Below are positions 12,560 to 24,082 of a DNA stretch of 64,000 nucleotides, piece after piece. The position numbers and the translations under genes were made by a program. How positions within the stretch are numbered: position 1 is the first letter of the stretch; every line of letters begins with the position of its first letter. A model generated the notes under the pieces. That model worked only from the letters and a program-made list of their open reading frames with translations, did not search any database and was not told where the DNA came from. Source of the DNA: Calliopum simillimum (lineage: Eukaryota > Arthropoda > Insecta > Diptera > Lauxaniidae); contig OX638368.1 of the NCBI GenBank assembly GCA_951812925.1, forward strand, positions 71,830,422 to 71,894,421, read 5' to 3'.

Positions 12560-12699
12560 AAGCATTTTACAAAATTCTCGCGTTTTCTGAATCAAATTTC
12601 ATCCACGCAATCAAAAGATATTGAAGTTTTAATAAAGAGCTATTACAAATTTCAATAGCTTGTAACTTTTACAAAAATATTTTTTTTTTTTATTGGGTG

Positions 12700-13375
12700 T
12701 ACTAATTAAAAACCGGAATTTTTTAGCGAAATTTGATGCTTTATTGTGGAAAAATGTTACAATATATTTTATTCAAAGTATTGTCCATTGGAAGCTACAA
12801 CATTTCCCCATCTTTCAGGCAATTTATGAATTCCATCCCAAAAAAATTGGGCCGGCTTGGCGGCCAAAAATGAATCGAGCCAATTTTCGATATCTTGAAC
12901 TTAAGTGAACCGTATTCTTGATAGGGCATTCTGCATCGATCGGAACAAATGGTAGTCTGATGGTGCAAGGTCTGGGCTATAAAGCGGGTGAGGCAAAATT
13001 TCCCATCCGTTGTTTTCCGTTGTTTTCCGGGTAATTTTTGACTGGGGCAGCAATATGTGGACGAGCGTTATCGTGGTGGAAAATGATTGACTCATGTCTG
13101 GTCGCATACGTTGGCCGCTCTGCCTGGATTTTCTGCTTCAATTGGATCAATTGTTGACGATAGAATTGAGCATTAATGGTTTGGCCACCTGGCAACAGCT
13201 CATAATGGATCACACCTAGCTGGTCCTGACCAGGACGTTCTTTGTCTTCGACATCAAAATAACCACTTTTAAACCACTCACGACAGCTTGATTCAGCTGG
13301 AGCATAGTCCCAATAAACTTCTACAAGAATGCGATGACTTTTGGCAGCTGTTTTCTTTGCAAAAAAATGGCCCAC
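12700..13375 (-). pseudogene. DD34D mariner transposase relic with internal deletion
   Basis: The minus strand begins with an HTH-region piece (YAPAESSCREWFKSGYFDVE, then DKERPGQ) and jumps in frame to DQLGVIHYELLPGGQTINAQ, losing the segment that would hold the first catalytic Asp. It continues with SIIFHHDNARPHIAAPVKNY (second Asp) and LYSPDLAPSDYHLFRSMQNA. The second and third catalytic Asp are 34 residues apart, as in mariner. One frameshift separates these last two blocks, and the C-terminal part has stops. About 1.0 kb of coding sequence would be normal. Inactive. Confidence 0.82.
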
Positions 13376-13590
13376 TAGAACCCCCCCGCAAATGCTGTCT
13401 TTTTCTCGAATTTTCGAAGTTATTCATCGTGAAAAATAATAATGATGCACACAAGATAAAATTGTTTTGTTGACTGATTTTGACAGCTGTCAAATGTACC
13501 TTCAAAATGACATATATATTAAGGTGCAGCAAAATTCAAAAAAAATTAGTGCATCAAAAATTATCATAGACTAAGATCTTAAAACAAAAA

Positions 13591-15842
13591 CTGCATACTT
13601 AGGTTTGGTCAAAACCCCCGAAAAGATGGCCCGCCCGGGGCTTGAATGAAGGTCTAAACGACAAAAATCATTGTTTTTTCGCAGTTTTTTTATTTTATCT
13701 CAAAAACCACGAAACTATTGGTAGTAATTCTTCCTAAATCTTTGAAAGGGATTAATTTTCTACATTTTTTGTTTTTTTCTCATTGCTCTACAGTGAAGTT
13801 TGCCCTATGGAAGTCCCAGAAGAAGTTCAAATTTTTTGATTCAAAAAACGGTTTTTTTTCCTATAACTCAAGATACAAGAGACACACAAAAACTTTAGAG
13901 CTCAATAAATGTAGGAAATTTGCTTTCTTATAGTTTTGCTTTGAAATCTTGATTCCAAAAGTAAACGGTTTTCCGCTAGAGGCCGAAATTTGTTAAAAAT
14001 AATTGTGTATCATGAAAAAGCGACCTTTTATTGTTTGGTTTTAAAATATACCCAAAAATTTGATTAAAAACTAATGAAAAAACTAAAAGCTTCTAAACAT
14101 GGTCTTTAGAATGGAAATCGGATTGAAATCGCGCGAGATATGATAATTCTTACATACTTGGTATTTTTTGTAAAGTTCTAATTTTGGGTATTTTTGTTTC
14201 ACAGTGTGTTTTGCATCCACAACTTAAGATTTTTTTATGATTATTACTTTACGTTAAAGGACGATAAACAGCGCAACTTTCAGGATCAAGAATATCAAAA
14301 TTGGTTTGTAGTTTCCTTGCGAATTTCAGCGTGAGAGTTTGGATTTTTTTCCATTTTTGTCAAATACGGCTTTTTTTGAGTATGAGCGACTGTATACCCT
14401 AAATACCGTAAAAAATGTGTACTATTATATCCCAAGAACTGTAGATAATATAATTTGCTATATTTTACTCCTGATAGTGATCTTTCCACAGCTAATAGTT
14501 TGTGCCCTAGAGACCGATTTTTGTGATAAAAAAAATCAAATTTTTAGAAATTTTTATTTCGAAACGACCTTTCGATGTTTTTGCTTGCAAATTTTCCCAA
14601 AATTTTTGTAAAAAATTTAGGATAAGTTTAAAAGCTTTCAAACGTAGTCCTTAGAATAGAAATCGATTGAAATTTACGCGAGATATGACAGTTTATATAC
14701 TCAGTGATACAAAAAAATAACCAAAAATCATATCTGCACAATAAAAAAATTCTCTTATGTCTCTCTATTATAACTTTTATATCTTGCGTAAATTCCAACC
14801 GACTTCTTTTTTAAAGACTACGTTTGAAAGCTTTTAACTTTTTCTTAAGTGTCTTTTTAAAATTTTTGGAAAATTTGCAAGCAAAAACATCAAAAGGTCA
14901 CTTCGAAATAAAAATTTCTAAAAATTCGATTTTTTTTTATCACAAAAATCGGCCTCTAGGGCACAAACTATTAGCTGCGGAAATGACTATTAGGACCAAA
15001 ATATAGCAAAATATATTTCCTACAGTTTTTGGGATATAATAGTACACATTTTTTACGGCAAAAAAAGACGTATTTGACAAAAATGGAAAAAAATCCAAAC
15101 TCTCAGGCTGAAATTCGCAAGGAAACTACAAACCGATTTTGATATTCTTGGTCCTGAAAGTTGCGCTGTTTATTGTCCTTTAACGTAAAGTAAACTCATA
15201 AAAAAATCTTAAGTTGTGGATTCAAAACACACTGTGAAACAAAAATACCTAAAATTAGAACTTTACAAAAAATACCAAGTATGTAAGAATTATCATATCT
15301 CGCGCAATTTCAATCCGATTTCCATTCTAAAGACCATGTTTAGAAGCTTTTAGTTTTTTCATTAGTTTCTAATAAAATTTTTGGGTATATTTGAAAACCA
15401 AACTATAAAAGGTCGCTTTTTCATGATACAAAATTATTTTTAACAAATTTCGGCCTCTAGCGGAAAACCGTTTACTTTTGGAATCAAGATTTCAAAACAA
15501 AACTATAGGAAAGCAGATTTCCTACATTTATTGAGCTCTAAAGTTTTTGTGTGTCTCTTGTATCTTGAGTTATAGGAAAAAAACCGTTTTTGAATCAAAA
15601 AATTTTAACTTCTTCCGGGACTTCCATAGGGCAAACTTCAGTGTAGAGCAATGAGAAAAAACAAAAAATGTAGAAAATTAATCCCTTTCAAAGATTTAGG
15701 AAGAATTACTACCAATAGTTTCGTGGTTTTTGAGATAAAATAAAAAAACTGCGAAAAAACAATGATTTTTGTCGTTTAGACCTTCATTCAAGCCCCGGGC
15801 GGGCCATCTTTTCGGGGGTTTTGACCAAAACTAAGTATGCAG
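13591..15842. mobile_element. 2.25-kb long palindrome (foldback element)
   Basis: Two arms of about 1.1 kb in inverted orientation, centred near 14716. The left end TGCATACTTAGGTTTGGTCA matches the inverted right end TGCATACTTAGTTTTGGTCA. A GC-rich block (GGCCCGCCCGGGGCTTGAA) is conserved in both arms. Weaker inverted similarity extends outward to a GTGCAGCA motif at about 13524 and 15912. No clear target duplication and no coding sequence; open frames inside are T-rich and have no recognisable match. Confidence 0.75.
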
Positions 15843-16403
15843 TCTTTGTAATATGGTCTGCTTCTAAGATAATCTTTGATGCAACCTATAATTTTTCCCA
15901 TTATTTCGAAAAAGTGCTGCACTCTATTATGCAGGATATTACGAAAAATATTTTTGTAGACCCCCCCACATATAGGTCAAAATGACCCAATAATAAATAA
16001 TAATAATAATAAAATTTCTAAAAAAAATTATTTAAAAAAATATATGCCAAAAACGAAACACTGAAGTTGATTTGAAAATTTTTAAAAATTTGTGGAAGTT
16101 TTAAACCACGTTGCTTTTATTCCAATTTTTATAATGAACGACAAAAGCTTAATTTGGCTGTGGTTTACAAAAACTAGAAGAGCTTTTGTAGACACCAGCT
16201 TTACAAGATAACGCACTACAATTATAAGATAACGCATTGCCAGAGTAAAAATACTTAAATAGTACTTAAATGGAACTTTTTATAAAACAGAGTTTAAGGC
16301 TGGTTATTTATCTGTTAGGAGAACGTGTCTACCGATTTTGGCTTTAAAATTCGCATGTTGGGAAAAAAGCGATCCGCTTGAGGAATTTTGTCTCACAAAT
16401 TTA
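15843..16403. other. non-coding, fragments of dispersed repeats
   Basis: Contains a short (AAT)n tract near 15990 and, at about 16015-16095, a degraded match to the inner part of the foldback at 2717-4213 (shared GCCAAAAAC and GAAGTTGAT blocks). No gene seen. Confidence 0.5.
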
Positions 16404-16777
16404 AAAATTCATTGCAGCCACAATTCTTGACGATCCATTCTGAAATTTTGAGGGTATCTGCAAAAGTGTTAAAAAACATTTTCCCGCAAAAAAATCGAAA
16501 AAAAAAAAACAGTCCCGGATTTGCAAAAAATTGATTTGTTTAGGAAACTGTAATTTTTTTTTTATAAACAATTACTTGGATCGATTTGTAATATCCTTCA
16601 TTCGAAAGCTGAAAAAAAAGCATACATTTCATCAAATTGAAAAATTCATAACTTGAGAAATGTGCATATTCTGACGAAAAGAAAAAATACATGTCTTTTA
16701 TTTTGAGCCAAAGAATGGGGAAAAAAGTTATTCGGGTCAAAAAATTTTTTGAATGAAAATCCGCCGTGGAATAGCAC
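16404..16777 (-). repeat. right arm of the widely spaced inverted repeat
   Basis: Inverted counterpart of 11290-11715; see that entry. It ends at GCCGTGGAAT, where the 3' end of a LINE begins. Confidence 0.6.
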
Positions 16778-16784
16778 GTATGTA

Positions 16785-19700
16785 TTCTCCTTTAATACCT
16801 AGGAGGAGCATAGGGCCAATATGAGACGTATCCATTTGTTGCGATCCCTTGCGACGACTTTGATCTCTTGCCACGATTTTCCCAATTCTTGTATTTCCTT
16901 TTCCAGCAACCTTTTCCAGTTGGTTTTGGGTCTACCACGTCGTCTACTGCCTTGGGATTCCACTCAAGAGCCTGGCGACAAACTTCGCTGTGTGGTTTCC
17001 GGAGAGTGTGACCAATCCATCTCCATTTGCGCAGCTTGACCTCGTTTTGTAAAGCCCTCTTATTGCATTTTTGATGTAGTGCGAGGCCACCAAACCTTAA
17101 GTATACGCCTCAAGCATTTGTTGACGAGTACTTGCCATGTTTCGCACCCATATAGCAAAACCGATTTCACATTTGAATCAAAAATGCGCACTTTCGTTTT
17201 GGTGGATGTAACGGAAGAAGACCATATTTTGTTCAATTGAGCAAACGCGCCTTTTGCTTTTGCTATTCTTGAGTTGATATCCTCTTTTGCTCCACCATCC
17301 ATGGAGATAATGCTGCCTAAATACGTGAAGCTATCGACGTTTTCGATGTCATCACTACCAGCTCTAAACGTGATGTCATTCCTGTTTGCGTTTAGCTTCA
17401 TGCTTTAAGTCTTGGATACGTTAATTTTTAGGCCGGACTTTTGTGATTCCAAGACAAGGTCTTCAATTTTGCTTTGCATATCTGAGTGTTTGGACGAAAA
17501 GAGGCAAATGTCGTCAGCGTTGTCGAGATCTTCTAGATGTTCGGTAAAGTTCCATTGGATACCCCTTTTGGCCTTATTAAGAGCTTTATCTAGGATATCG
17601 TCAAGAACGATAAGGAAGAGAGATGGTGATAGTAAGCACCCCTTGCCGTACGCCCGAATAAGTGGTGAATGTCGGTGACAACAACCCGTTGTGAAGCACA
17701 CTGCATTTTAAAGCCTTCATATTGTGCACGTACTAAGTTTATGGCCTTTGCGGCAATACCTCTTCGCTGCAGTGAAACCCAGATGTTTCCTCGGGAGACA
17801 CTGTCGAAGGCAGTGCTATAGTCGACGAAGACAAGTTGAAATGCAGCACGCCACTCGCGTGATTGCTCGACGATTATTCTAAGGGTGTTGATTTGATCCA
17901 CGCATGATAGGTTTGGCCGGAATCCTGCTTGTTGCCTTCGGATAGCCGAATCTAGTTTTTCGCGTTCCCTGTTTAGAAGCACGTTTGTTAGTACTTTTGA
18001 TGGTACTGAGACCTTTTTTCGGCAATTTGACTAGCATGCAATGTAGCCAATCTTCTGGCAAACGCTCTTCGCTCCAGATTCTGGAAATCAGAGGATGAAG
18101 AATTTAAGCTGATGTAATGGTGCATGCTTTTAGCAGTTCAGCTGTTATTTGATCTATACCGGCGGCCGTGTTGTTTTTCATGCTTTAGATAGCTTTCACT
18201 ATTTCATCGATTGTAGGCGGTTGTGTTTGTTTTCGACCACTACTGCGAGTCACTGCGGCAGTTGTAATTGGTGATTCTGGTTGTGGGACTGTGGTATATG
18301 TAGGATTCAGTATGTCAGAAAAATACTGTTTCCATCTACTTAATTAGTCGTCCGCAGATGTTAAGAGATTTCCGTTTTTGTCTTTAATAGGGCGATTCTG
18401 TTGGTGTTTTCTGCCAGATAGTCTGCGGGTGATATAATAAAGCTGCCTGAGATTTTGAGCATTAGCAGCGCTTTCTGCTTCGCTCGCGAGGTTGTTATAC
18501 ATTTTTCTTTTGTCTTGTCTGCACGAACACCTGACTTCTTTATTGAGAGAGTTAAAGACATTTGCGGCGTCGTTCTTTTGCGCTCTAGTTTTAGCGTCAT
18601 CTCTCAGTTTTTTCGCGCTTCTTCTTTTTTCAACAAGACACCACGTTTCCTCGCTCATCCAGTGTTTCTTATTCGAGTATTTTTTCACTGGAGTTTAAGA
18701 AAGCAGCCTTAGCGGCACTCCATGACGTTTCAATGCTTCCATCACAATCGATCGGGGCTGTTTTAAGTTCTTCAACGAAAGATCTGCGGATATCGTCGTT
18801 TTTTAGCTTAAGCACGTCGAATTTTTTTGCCACAGATTGTTCACTGGGACGTTTTATAGCGGCAAGTTTTAGTCGAATGACCGCGACGAGAACATGGTGG
18901 TTGGTGCCTATGTCAGCGGCCGTTTTTACTCGTACGTCCAGAAGAGGGAGTCTTCTGCTAATGCAAAAATGATCGATTTGGCTTTCAGTGATGTTGTCTG
19001 GACACCCAAGTAGCTTTATGGCATGTTTTGTGTGGGAAAAGCGTACCACCAACAACAAGACCGGCTGTATTGTAGGCGTCAATGAGAAGCTCTTCATTGT
19101 CGTTTCTCGTACCCAAACCATGTTTTCCAATCACGTGCTCCAGGTAATGGTTTTCTGATCCTACGTTGGCATTCAAATCACCCATAACCATTATTATGTC
19201 GTTCTTAAGAGCACTGTTAATCACTGCAGCGAGCTGACTGTAGAATTCAACCTTGGTTTCTTTCTCAGCCAACTCGGTGGGCGCGTATGCTTGGAAGATG
19301 TTAATATTTCTAGAGGGGGTTCGAAATCTGCATCAATGAGCCTTTCGTTTATAGGTTTCCATTCCATCACTGCTTTCACTGCATTTTTACTTAACAAAAA
19401 TCCAACTCTATCCCTGTGGATGTCATTTTGTGCTCTACCGGAGTATAGAAATTTTTCGCCGTCAGGTAGTACATATTCGCCGGCACCGTTCCATCAACAC
19501 TCGCTTCATCCCAATATTTTAAGATTAAATTTGTGGAATTCTCTTACGGCTTGATGTATTTTGCCAGTATCATTAAGAGTTCGGACATTCCAAGAGCCGT
19601 TGCGTGTTTGAGTTTTCATCGAAAGGATTTTAAAATTTTGACGAACCATATTGGTTCCGATTATAGGAGAATCATTCCTAATTATGCCAGTTTCTTGCAC

Positions 19701-19796
19701 CTCCAAATCCGATGTGCATGCTGTCGAGGCAGGTGGATTAACCACATTCTCGTGGGTACCACTTGGAGAGATATTTTCCATCGTTTTTCGATCCAA
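16785..19796 (-). pseudogene. non-LTR retrotransposon, endonuclease-reverse transcriptase, decayed
   Basis: Reading the minus strand from 19796, domains appear in the usual order. Endonuclease: WNVRTLNDTGKIHQAVREFH, MVMGDLNANVGSENHYLEH, then DNITESQIDHFCISRRLPLL and TNHHVLV. Linker: KHWMSEETWCLVEKRRSAKK. Reverse transcriptase: IRRQQAGFRPNLSC, FVDYSTAFDSVSRGNIW (motif A), GCLLSPSLFLIVLDDIL, and NADDICLFSSKHSD in the position of the YADD box. C-terminal: SFTYLGSIISMDGG and CLRRILKVWWPRT. Several frameshifts and stops break it into at least eight pieces. The 3' end is TACATACGTG-like after AAAGGAGAATACATA. The same family has a truncated copy at 23357-24082 and a 49-bp scrap at 50636-50684. The architecture resembles RTE/CR1-group elements; I do not assign a clade. 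Confidence 0.85.
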
Positions 19797-19800
19797 GCTT

Positions 19801-20160
19801 CATTAGTATAATCTTCTCGGCATCGCCCCACGCAGTAAGTTATAAGCTTAAGGCTGGATCCGGCAAGCGCTGCAAATATAATGGCCAGATTCACTTTCAA
19901 GTACAGCCGCCCAATCTGGAACAGACGCTGACCTGGGAGCCGCCCACTCTGGGTCAGACGCTTCAGGATTTCGACAAGATGCTTATTTTAAGGCGGCATC
20001 GACTCTCCTTGACAGTGCCAGTTACGGGCATTGTGGGTTTTCTTTGAAGGCGCAACGCTGTCCAATGCTACGCCCCACAGTGGTCTAGAATGCTATTCTA
20101 GCTGGTCATAACTCTTTCCTGGTTATTTTTTATAAAAAAAATTTCAGTTTCTATGTTTTG
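19801..20160. other. GC-richer non-coding stretch with a short tandem duplication
   Basis: About 19895-19970 holds two imperfect copies of a unit of about 34 bp containing CCGCCCA and CAGACGCT. It could be 5' sequence of the adjoining LINE. No gene recognised. Confidence 0.4.
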
Positions 20161-20179
20161 GAGGTCGCTGACTAAATCT

Positions 20180-20600
20180 GAAAACGGTTATTTAAAAATC
20201 AAAATGGCGGACAATTTTCTTAAAAATTGATTATATCACGACAAAATTGTGGCTAAAGGGGTTTTTGAGGTCGCTAATTACGAATTCGGTATCATTTTTT
20301 TGTAAACAAAATGTCGGATCCAAAATGGCGGACAATTTTCTAAAAAATTTATTATATCACGACAAAATTGTGGCAAAAGGGGTTTTTGAGGTCGCTTATT
20401 ACGAATTCGGTATCATTTTTTTTTTTTGTAAACAAAATGGCGGATCCAAAATGGCGGACAGTTTTCTTAAAAATTGATTATATCACGACAAAATTGTAGC
20501 TAATGGGGTTTTTGAGGTCGTTAATTACGAATTCGGCATTTTTCTGTAAAAAAAATGGCGGACAATTTTCTAAAAAATTGATTATATCACGGGAAAATTT
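20180..20600. repeat. tandem repeat, about four units of 95-110 bp
   Basis: Units share AATGGCGGACAATTTTCT, ATTATATCACGACAAAATTG and TTTTTGAGGTCGCTAATTAC. Successive copies differ by small indels and T-run length. Confidence 0.85.
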
Positions 20601-21130
20601 TGGCCTATATGGGAGGTGGGCTTGTACTTGATTTGATCACGGCCATTTCCACCAAATGACTTAATGATATCTATACTAACTCAGATATTAAATATTATTT
20701 TTGTACTTGAAACATTTACGAAGTTATAGCGATTTTAAATTTTTGATTATATGGGAGGTGGGCGTGTCCTTGACCCGATAATGCCCATTTTCACCAAATG
20801 ACTTAATGCTATCAATACTAACTCAGATATTAAATATTATTGTTGTACCTTAAATATTTACGAAGTTATGGCGATTCCAAATTTTTGGTTATATGGGAGG
20901 TGGGCGTGTTCTTGACCCGATCACGTTCAATTTCACGAAATGGCCTAATGCTATCCATAATAACTCATATTAAATATTATTTTTGTACTTGAAATATTTA
21001 TGAAGTTTATAGTGATTTTAAATTTTTGGTTGTATAGGAGGTGGGCATGTCCTTGACCTGAACAAGCCCATTTTCAACAAATAAATAGATGCTGCTAATA
21101 CTATATCAGGAATCGAATTTTATTGTTTTA
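20600..21130. repeat. tandem repeat, about 3.5 units of roughly 145 bp
   Basis: Units share TATGGGAGGTGGGCGTGT, CCAAATGACTTAATGCTATC and ACTCAGATATTAAATATTAT. It follows directly on the preceding array. The GGGCGTGT core recalls the GGGCGTGGC modules elsewhere in the window. Confidence 0.8.
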
Positions 21131-21339
21131 TCTCAAACACTTGGTTGTTATTAGTTTTACGAAAAAACTCATCGTAGACCATGAAGGGGAGTGATGGGGG
21201 AGTCTGAGAAATGCGTAGAACCTTTAGAGAACCTCATATTACACTTGTAAATGATCTATCTGTTGCAACGTCATAAAACATTTTAGTTACAGTCCACAGA
21301 TTGCCAAATTTGTGAATTTAGGAAATGAAATTAGAGAAA

Positions 21340-21961
21340 AATTGTGTTTAGTGACGAAGCTCATTTCTGGTTGAACGGCTACGTTAACAGGCAAAATTGC
21401 CGTATTTGGGCCGATGAACAATCAGAAGCAATATAAAAGCTTCCAATGTATCTCGATAAATGCACTGTTTGGTGTGATTTATGGGCAGGAAGCATCATCG
21501 GACGGGATTTCTACAAAAATGCGGATGGAGCCCGTGTTACGGTCAATGGTCTACGCTACAGAGCAATGACCTACGAATTTTTGTTGCCAAAAATTCAGGG
21601 CATTAGTGTAGCCGACCTATATTTTCAACAGGATGACGCAACATGTATGGCTGGAAAAACAATCGCTTTATTGAGGGAAACGCTCGATGAAAACATCATC
21701 TCAAGAAATGCTCCTGTTAATTGGCCACTAAGATCATGTAACTTGACGCAATTGGACTACTTTCTTTGGGGATATGTTAAATTGCTTGTTTATGTCGACA
21801 AACCCGTAACTATTGACGCTTTGGAAACCAACATATTTCTTGTTATTCAAGGAATACCGGGCAATATGCTCGAAAAAGTTGTCGAAAATTGGACCCACAG
21901 AATGAACCATTTAAGAGCTAGTCGTGAGCAACATTTGAACGAAATAATTTTTAAACATTGA
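21340..21961 (+). pseudogene. rosa-type (DD41D) transposase, 5' truncated
   Basis: The catalytic domain only. It opens with KIVFSDEAHFWLNGYVNRQN (first Asp), has one in-frame stop near 21433, then an open frame of 171 codons from 21446. That frame contains LYFQQDDATCMAGKTIALLR (second Asp; the usual GATCHTA is altered and one residue shorter) and RSCNLTQLDYFLWGYVKLLV (third Asp, 40 residues after the second here and 41 in the other copies). The C-terminus MNHLRASREQHLNEIIFKH and stop are intact. The DNA-binding half is missing. It supplies the third catalytic residue absent from the copy at 87-944. Confidence 0.87.
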
Positions 21962-22030
21962 GTTATAAGAACCGAACTATCATTCCAAATAAAGATTTGC
22001 ATCAATAAATTGATTTTTATGTTATGTTTT

Positions 22031-22185
22031 TCATCCGTTCCTTAATATGTCATAATTATGTGTTAGAAAATGCATTGATAGATTTATATGTGAATCGATC
22101 TTTGCAAATATATGACTAAAAGTTCAATTAAAAATTAATTTTCAATATATAAATGTCATTAAGTAACTTAAAAATTCTTAAATTT
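22031..22185. repeat. half of a palindromic MITE
   Basis: Matches 24578-24690 inverted (CATAATTATGTGTTA, GATAGATTTATATGT and TTTGCAAATATATGACTAAA blocks) and one arm of the full palindrome at 25045-25262. Ends with GTCATTAAGTAACTTAAAAA. Confidence 0.7.
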
Positions 22186-22745
22186 TTTTTTTTAACTTCA
22201 TTTACTTTTTGTAATTTAAGGCCGTTTATAAGATATAGTTCAGGTAAATTTATAATATTTTTTTTTTAAGATCTCCTGATTTTAGTTCGATAACCGCTGG
22301 ACAATCGCGAGATATGAAGTTGAGAACCTTTTCCAATATGAAAAACTTTGTACGAGGTAATTGGATGAACGTTTTCACTTTCTTTCATTCCTATAGCAGT
22401 GTCAACTAGACGTCCATTAAGTTAACAGAGCGAAAATGGCAGAGCTGAAAAGAAATGCTTTAATAATAGGCTAATTAAAGGCTAGTGATGGGCTCTAACG
22501 CCGAATTTTAGGCTCTTCATTTAAAAAAAAAAAAATCTTAAGCTAGCAGAGCTATTTCGATTAAACACATATGGGACGTATATTGAACTAAAATAAGCAG
22601 TCAATAATTCTATGCTAATTAAAGGCTATTTAAATGCCCCATCGCCAAAAGAAAAGCTTTTCATTAAAAAAAAAAAAAAAAAATAGACCAAATCAATTTT
22701 CTTGAACTAAGGGACTTTAAATAACAATTCCAGGCAAAAAAAAAA

Positions 22746-22925
22746 AACAACAACAACTTTACAACAATAACAATAACTTTACTATTCCTGCAAAAACAAC
22801 AAAGAGAACCAGCTTTAACAACAACAGCTTTACAACAACAACTTTACAACAACAACTTTACAACAACAACTTTACAACAACAAATTTACTACTACTACAA
22901 CAACAGTAATTTTACATAAAAGTAG
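22746..22925. repeat. CAACAACTTTA minisatellite
   Basis: Array of an 11-bp unit (ACAACAACTTT) with CAA-rich variants inside the left arm of the foldback. The right arm retains only a short inverted remnant (about 23205-23235), so the array expanded on one side. Confidence 0.85.
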
Positions 22926-23356
22926 TGGTAAGTGGGCGGCCTGCGGCCGCAGCTCAGGATTTAAAACTCCCAAAAATCCAACACCGGCTTCGCGGCGGCC
23001 TTCGGCCCCGGATCAGTCTATAATATATACAACAAATAGTTTGCTAGTCAAATTGCGCGGGCAATTTTTAATTTTTTTAAATGATAAGTAGCTACTGCGC
23101 TTGCACAAGATTGACCCGCGAAGCCGGTGTTGGATTTTTGGGAGTTGTAAATCTTGAGCTGCGACCACAGGCCGCCCACTTACCACAACTGTTATTGTAT
23201 TAGTAAATTTGTTGTTGTTGTTTTTTTTTTTTTTTGTCTGGAATTGTTGTTAAAAGTTCCTTATTTCAAAAAAATTGATTTGGTCCATTTTTTTTTTTAA
23301 ATGAAAAGCTTTTCTTTTGGCGACGGGGCATTTAAATAGCCTTTAATTAGCCTATA

Positions 23357-24082
23357 CTAAAAGCATGAAGCTAAACGCAAAGCATGAAGCTAAACGCAAA
23401 GCATGAAGCTAAACGCAAGCAATGACATCACGTTTAAAGCTGGCAGTGATGACATCGGAAACGTCGATAGCTTCACGTATCTAGGCAGCATTATCTCCAT
23501 GGATGGTGGAGCAAAAGAGGATATCAACTCAAGAATAGCAAAAGCAAAAGGCGCGTTTGCTCAACTGAACAAAATATGGTCTTCATCCGTTATATCCACC
23601 AAAACGAGAGTGCGCATTTTTGATTCGAATGTGAAATCGGTTTTGTTATATGGGTGCGAAACATGGCTTGTTACTGAACAACTAACAAACAAGCTGCAAG
23701 TATTCGTCAACAAATGCTTAAGGCGTATACTAAAGGTTTGGTGGCCTCGCACTATATCAAATGCCGAGCTACATCAAAAATGCAAACAGAAAGCTATAGC
23801 AAACGAGATCAAGCTGCGCAAATGGGGATGGATTGGTCACACTCTCCGGAAACCACACAGCGAAGTTTGTCGCCAGGCCCTTGAGTGGAATCCACAAGGC
23901 AGTAGAGGACGTGGTAGACCCAAAACCAACTGGAAAAGGTCGTTGGAAAAGGAAATCCAAGAATCGGGAAAATCGTGGCAAGAGATCAAAGTCATCGCAA
24001 GGGATCGTGACAAATGGAGAGATTTCATATTGGCCCTATGCTCCTCCTAGGAGTTAAAGGAGAATACATACATACATACATA
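23357..24082 (+). mobile_element. 5'-truncated LINE with 11-13-bp TSD
   Basis: A 3' fragment of the same non-LTR family as 16785-19796. An open frame (23403-24050, 215 codons) covers the region after the reverse transcriptase: SFTYLGSIISMDGGAKEDIN, VLLYGCETWLVTEQL, CLRRILKVWWPRTISNAEL, KWGWIGHTLRKPHSEVCRQA, GRGRPKTNWKRSLEKEIQE and a C-terminal DKWRDFILALCSS, with stop. The tail is (CATA)n. The target duplication ATTAGCCTATA (23346-23356 and 24083-24093) is intact, and the frame is undamaged, so this insertion is recent relative to the host foldback. The 5' junction carries three copies of AGCATGAAGCTAAACGCA. Confidence 0.92.

Noticed and set aside
12261..12624. Open frames crossing 12360-12559
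   Set aside because: They consist of the run of N and have no real coding sequence.
22746..22925. Possible CRISPR-like array (regular CAACAACTTTA units)
   Set aside because: There are no unique spacers; it is a minisatellite in a eukaryotic foldback.
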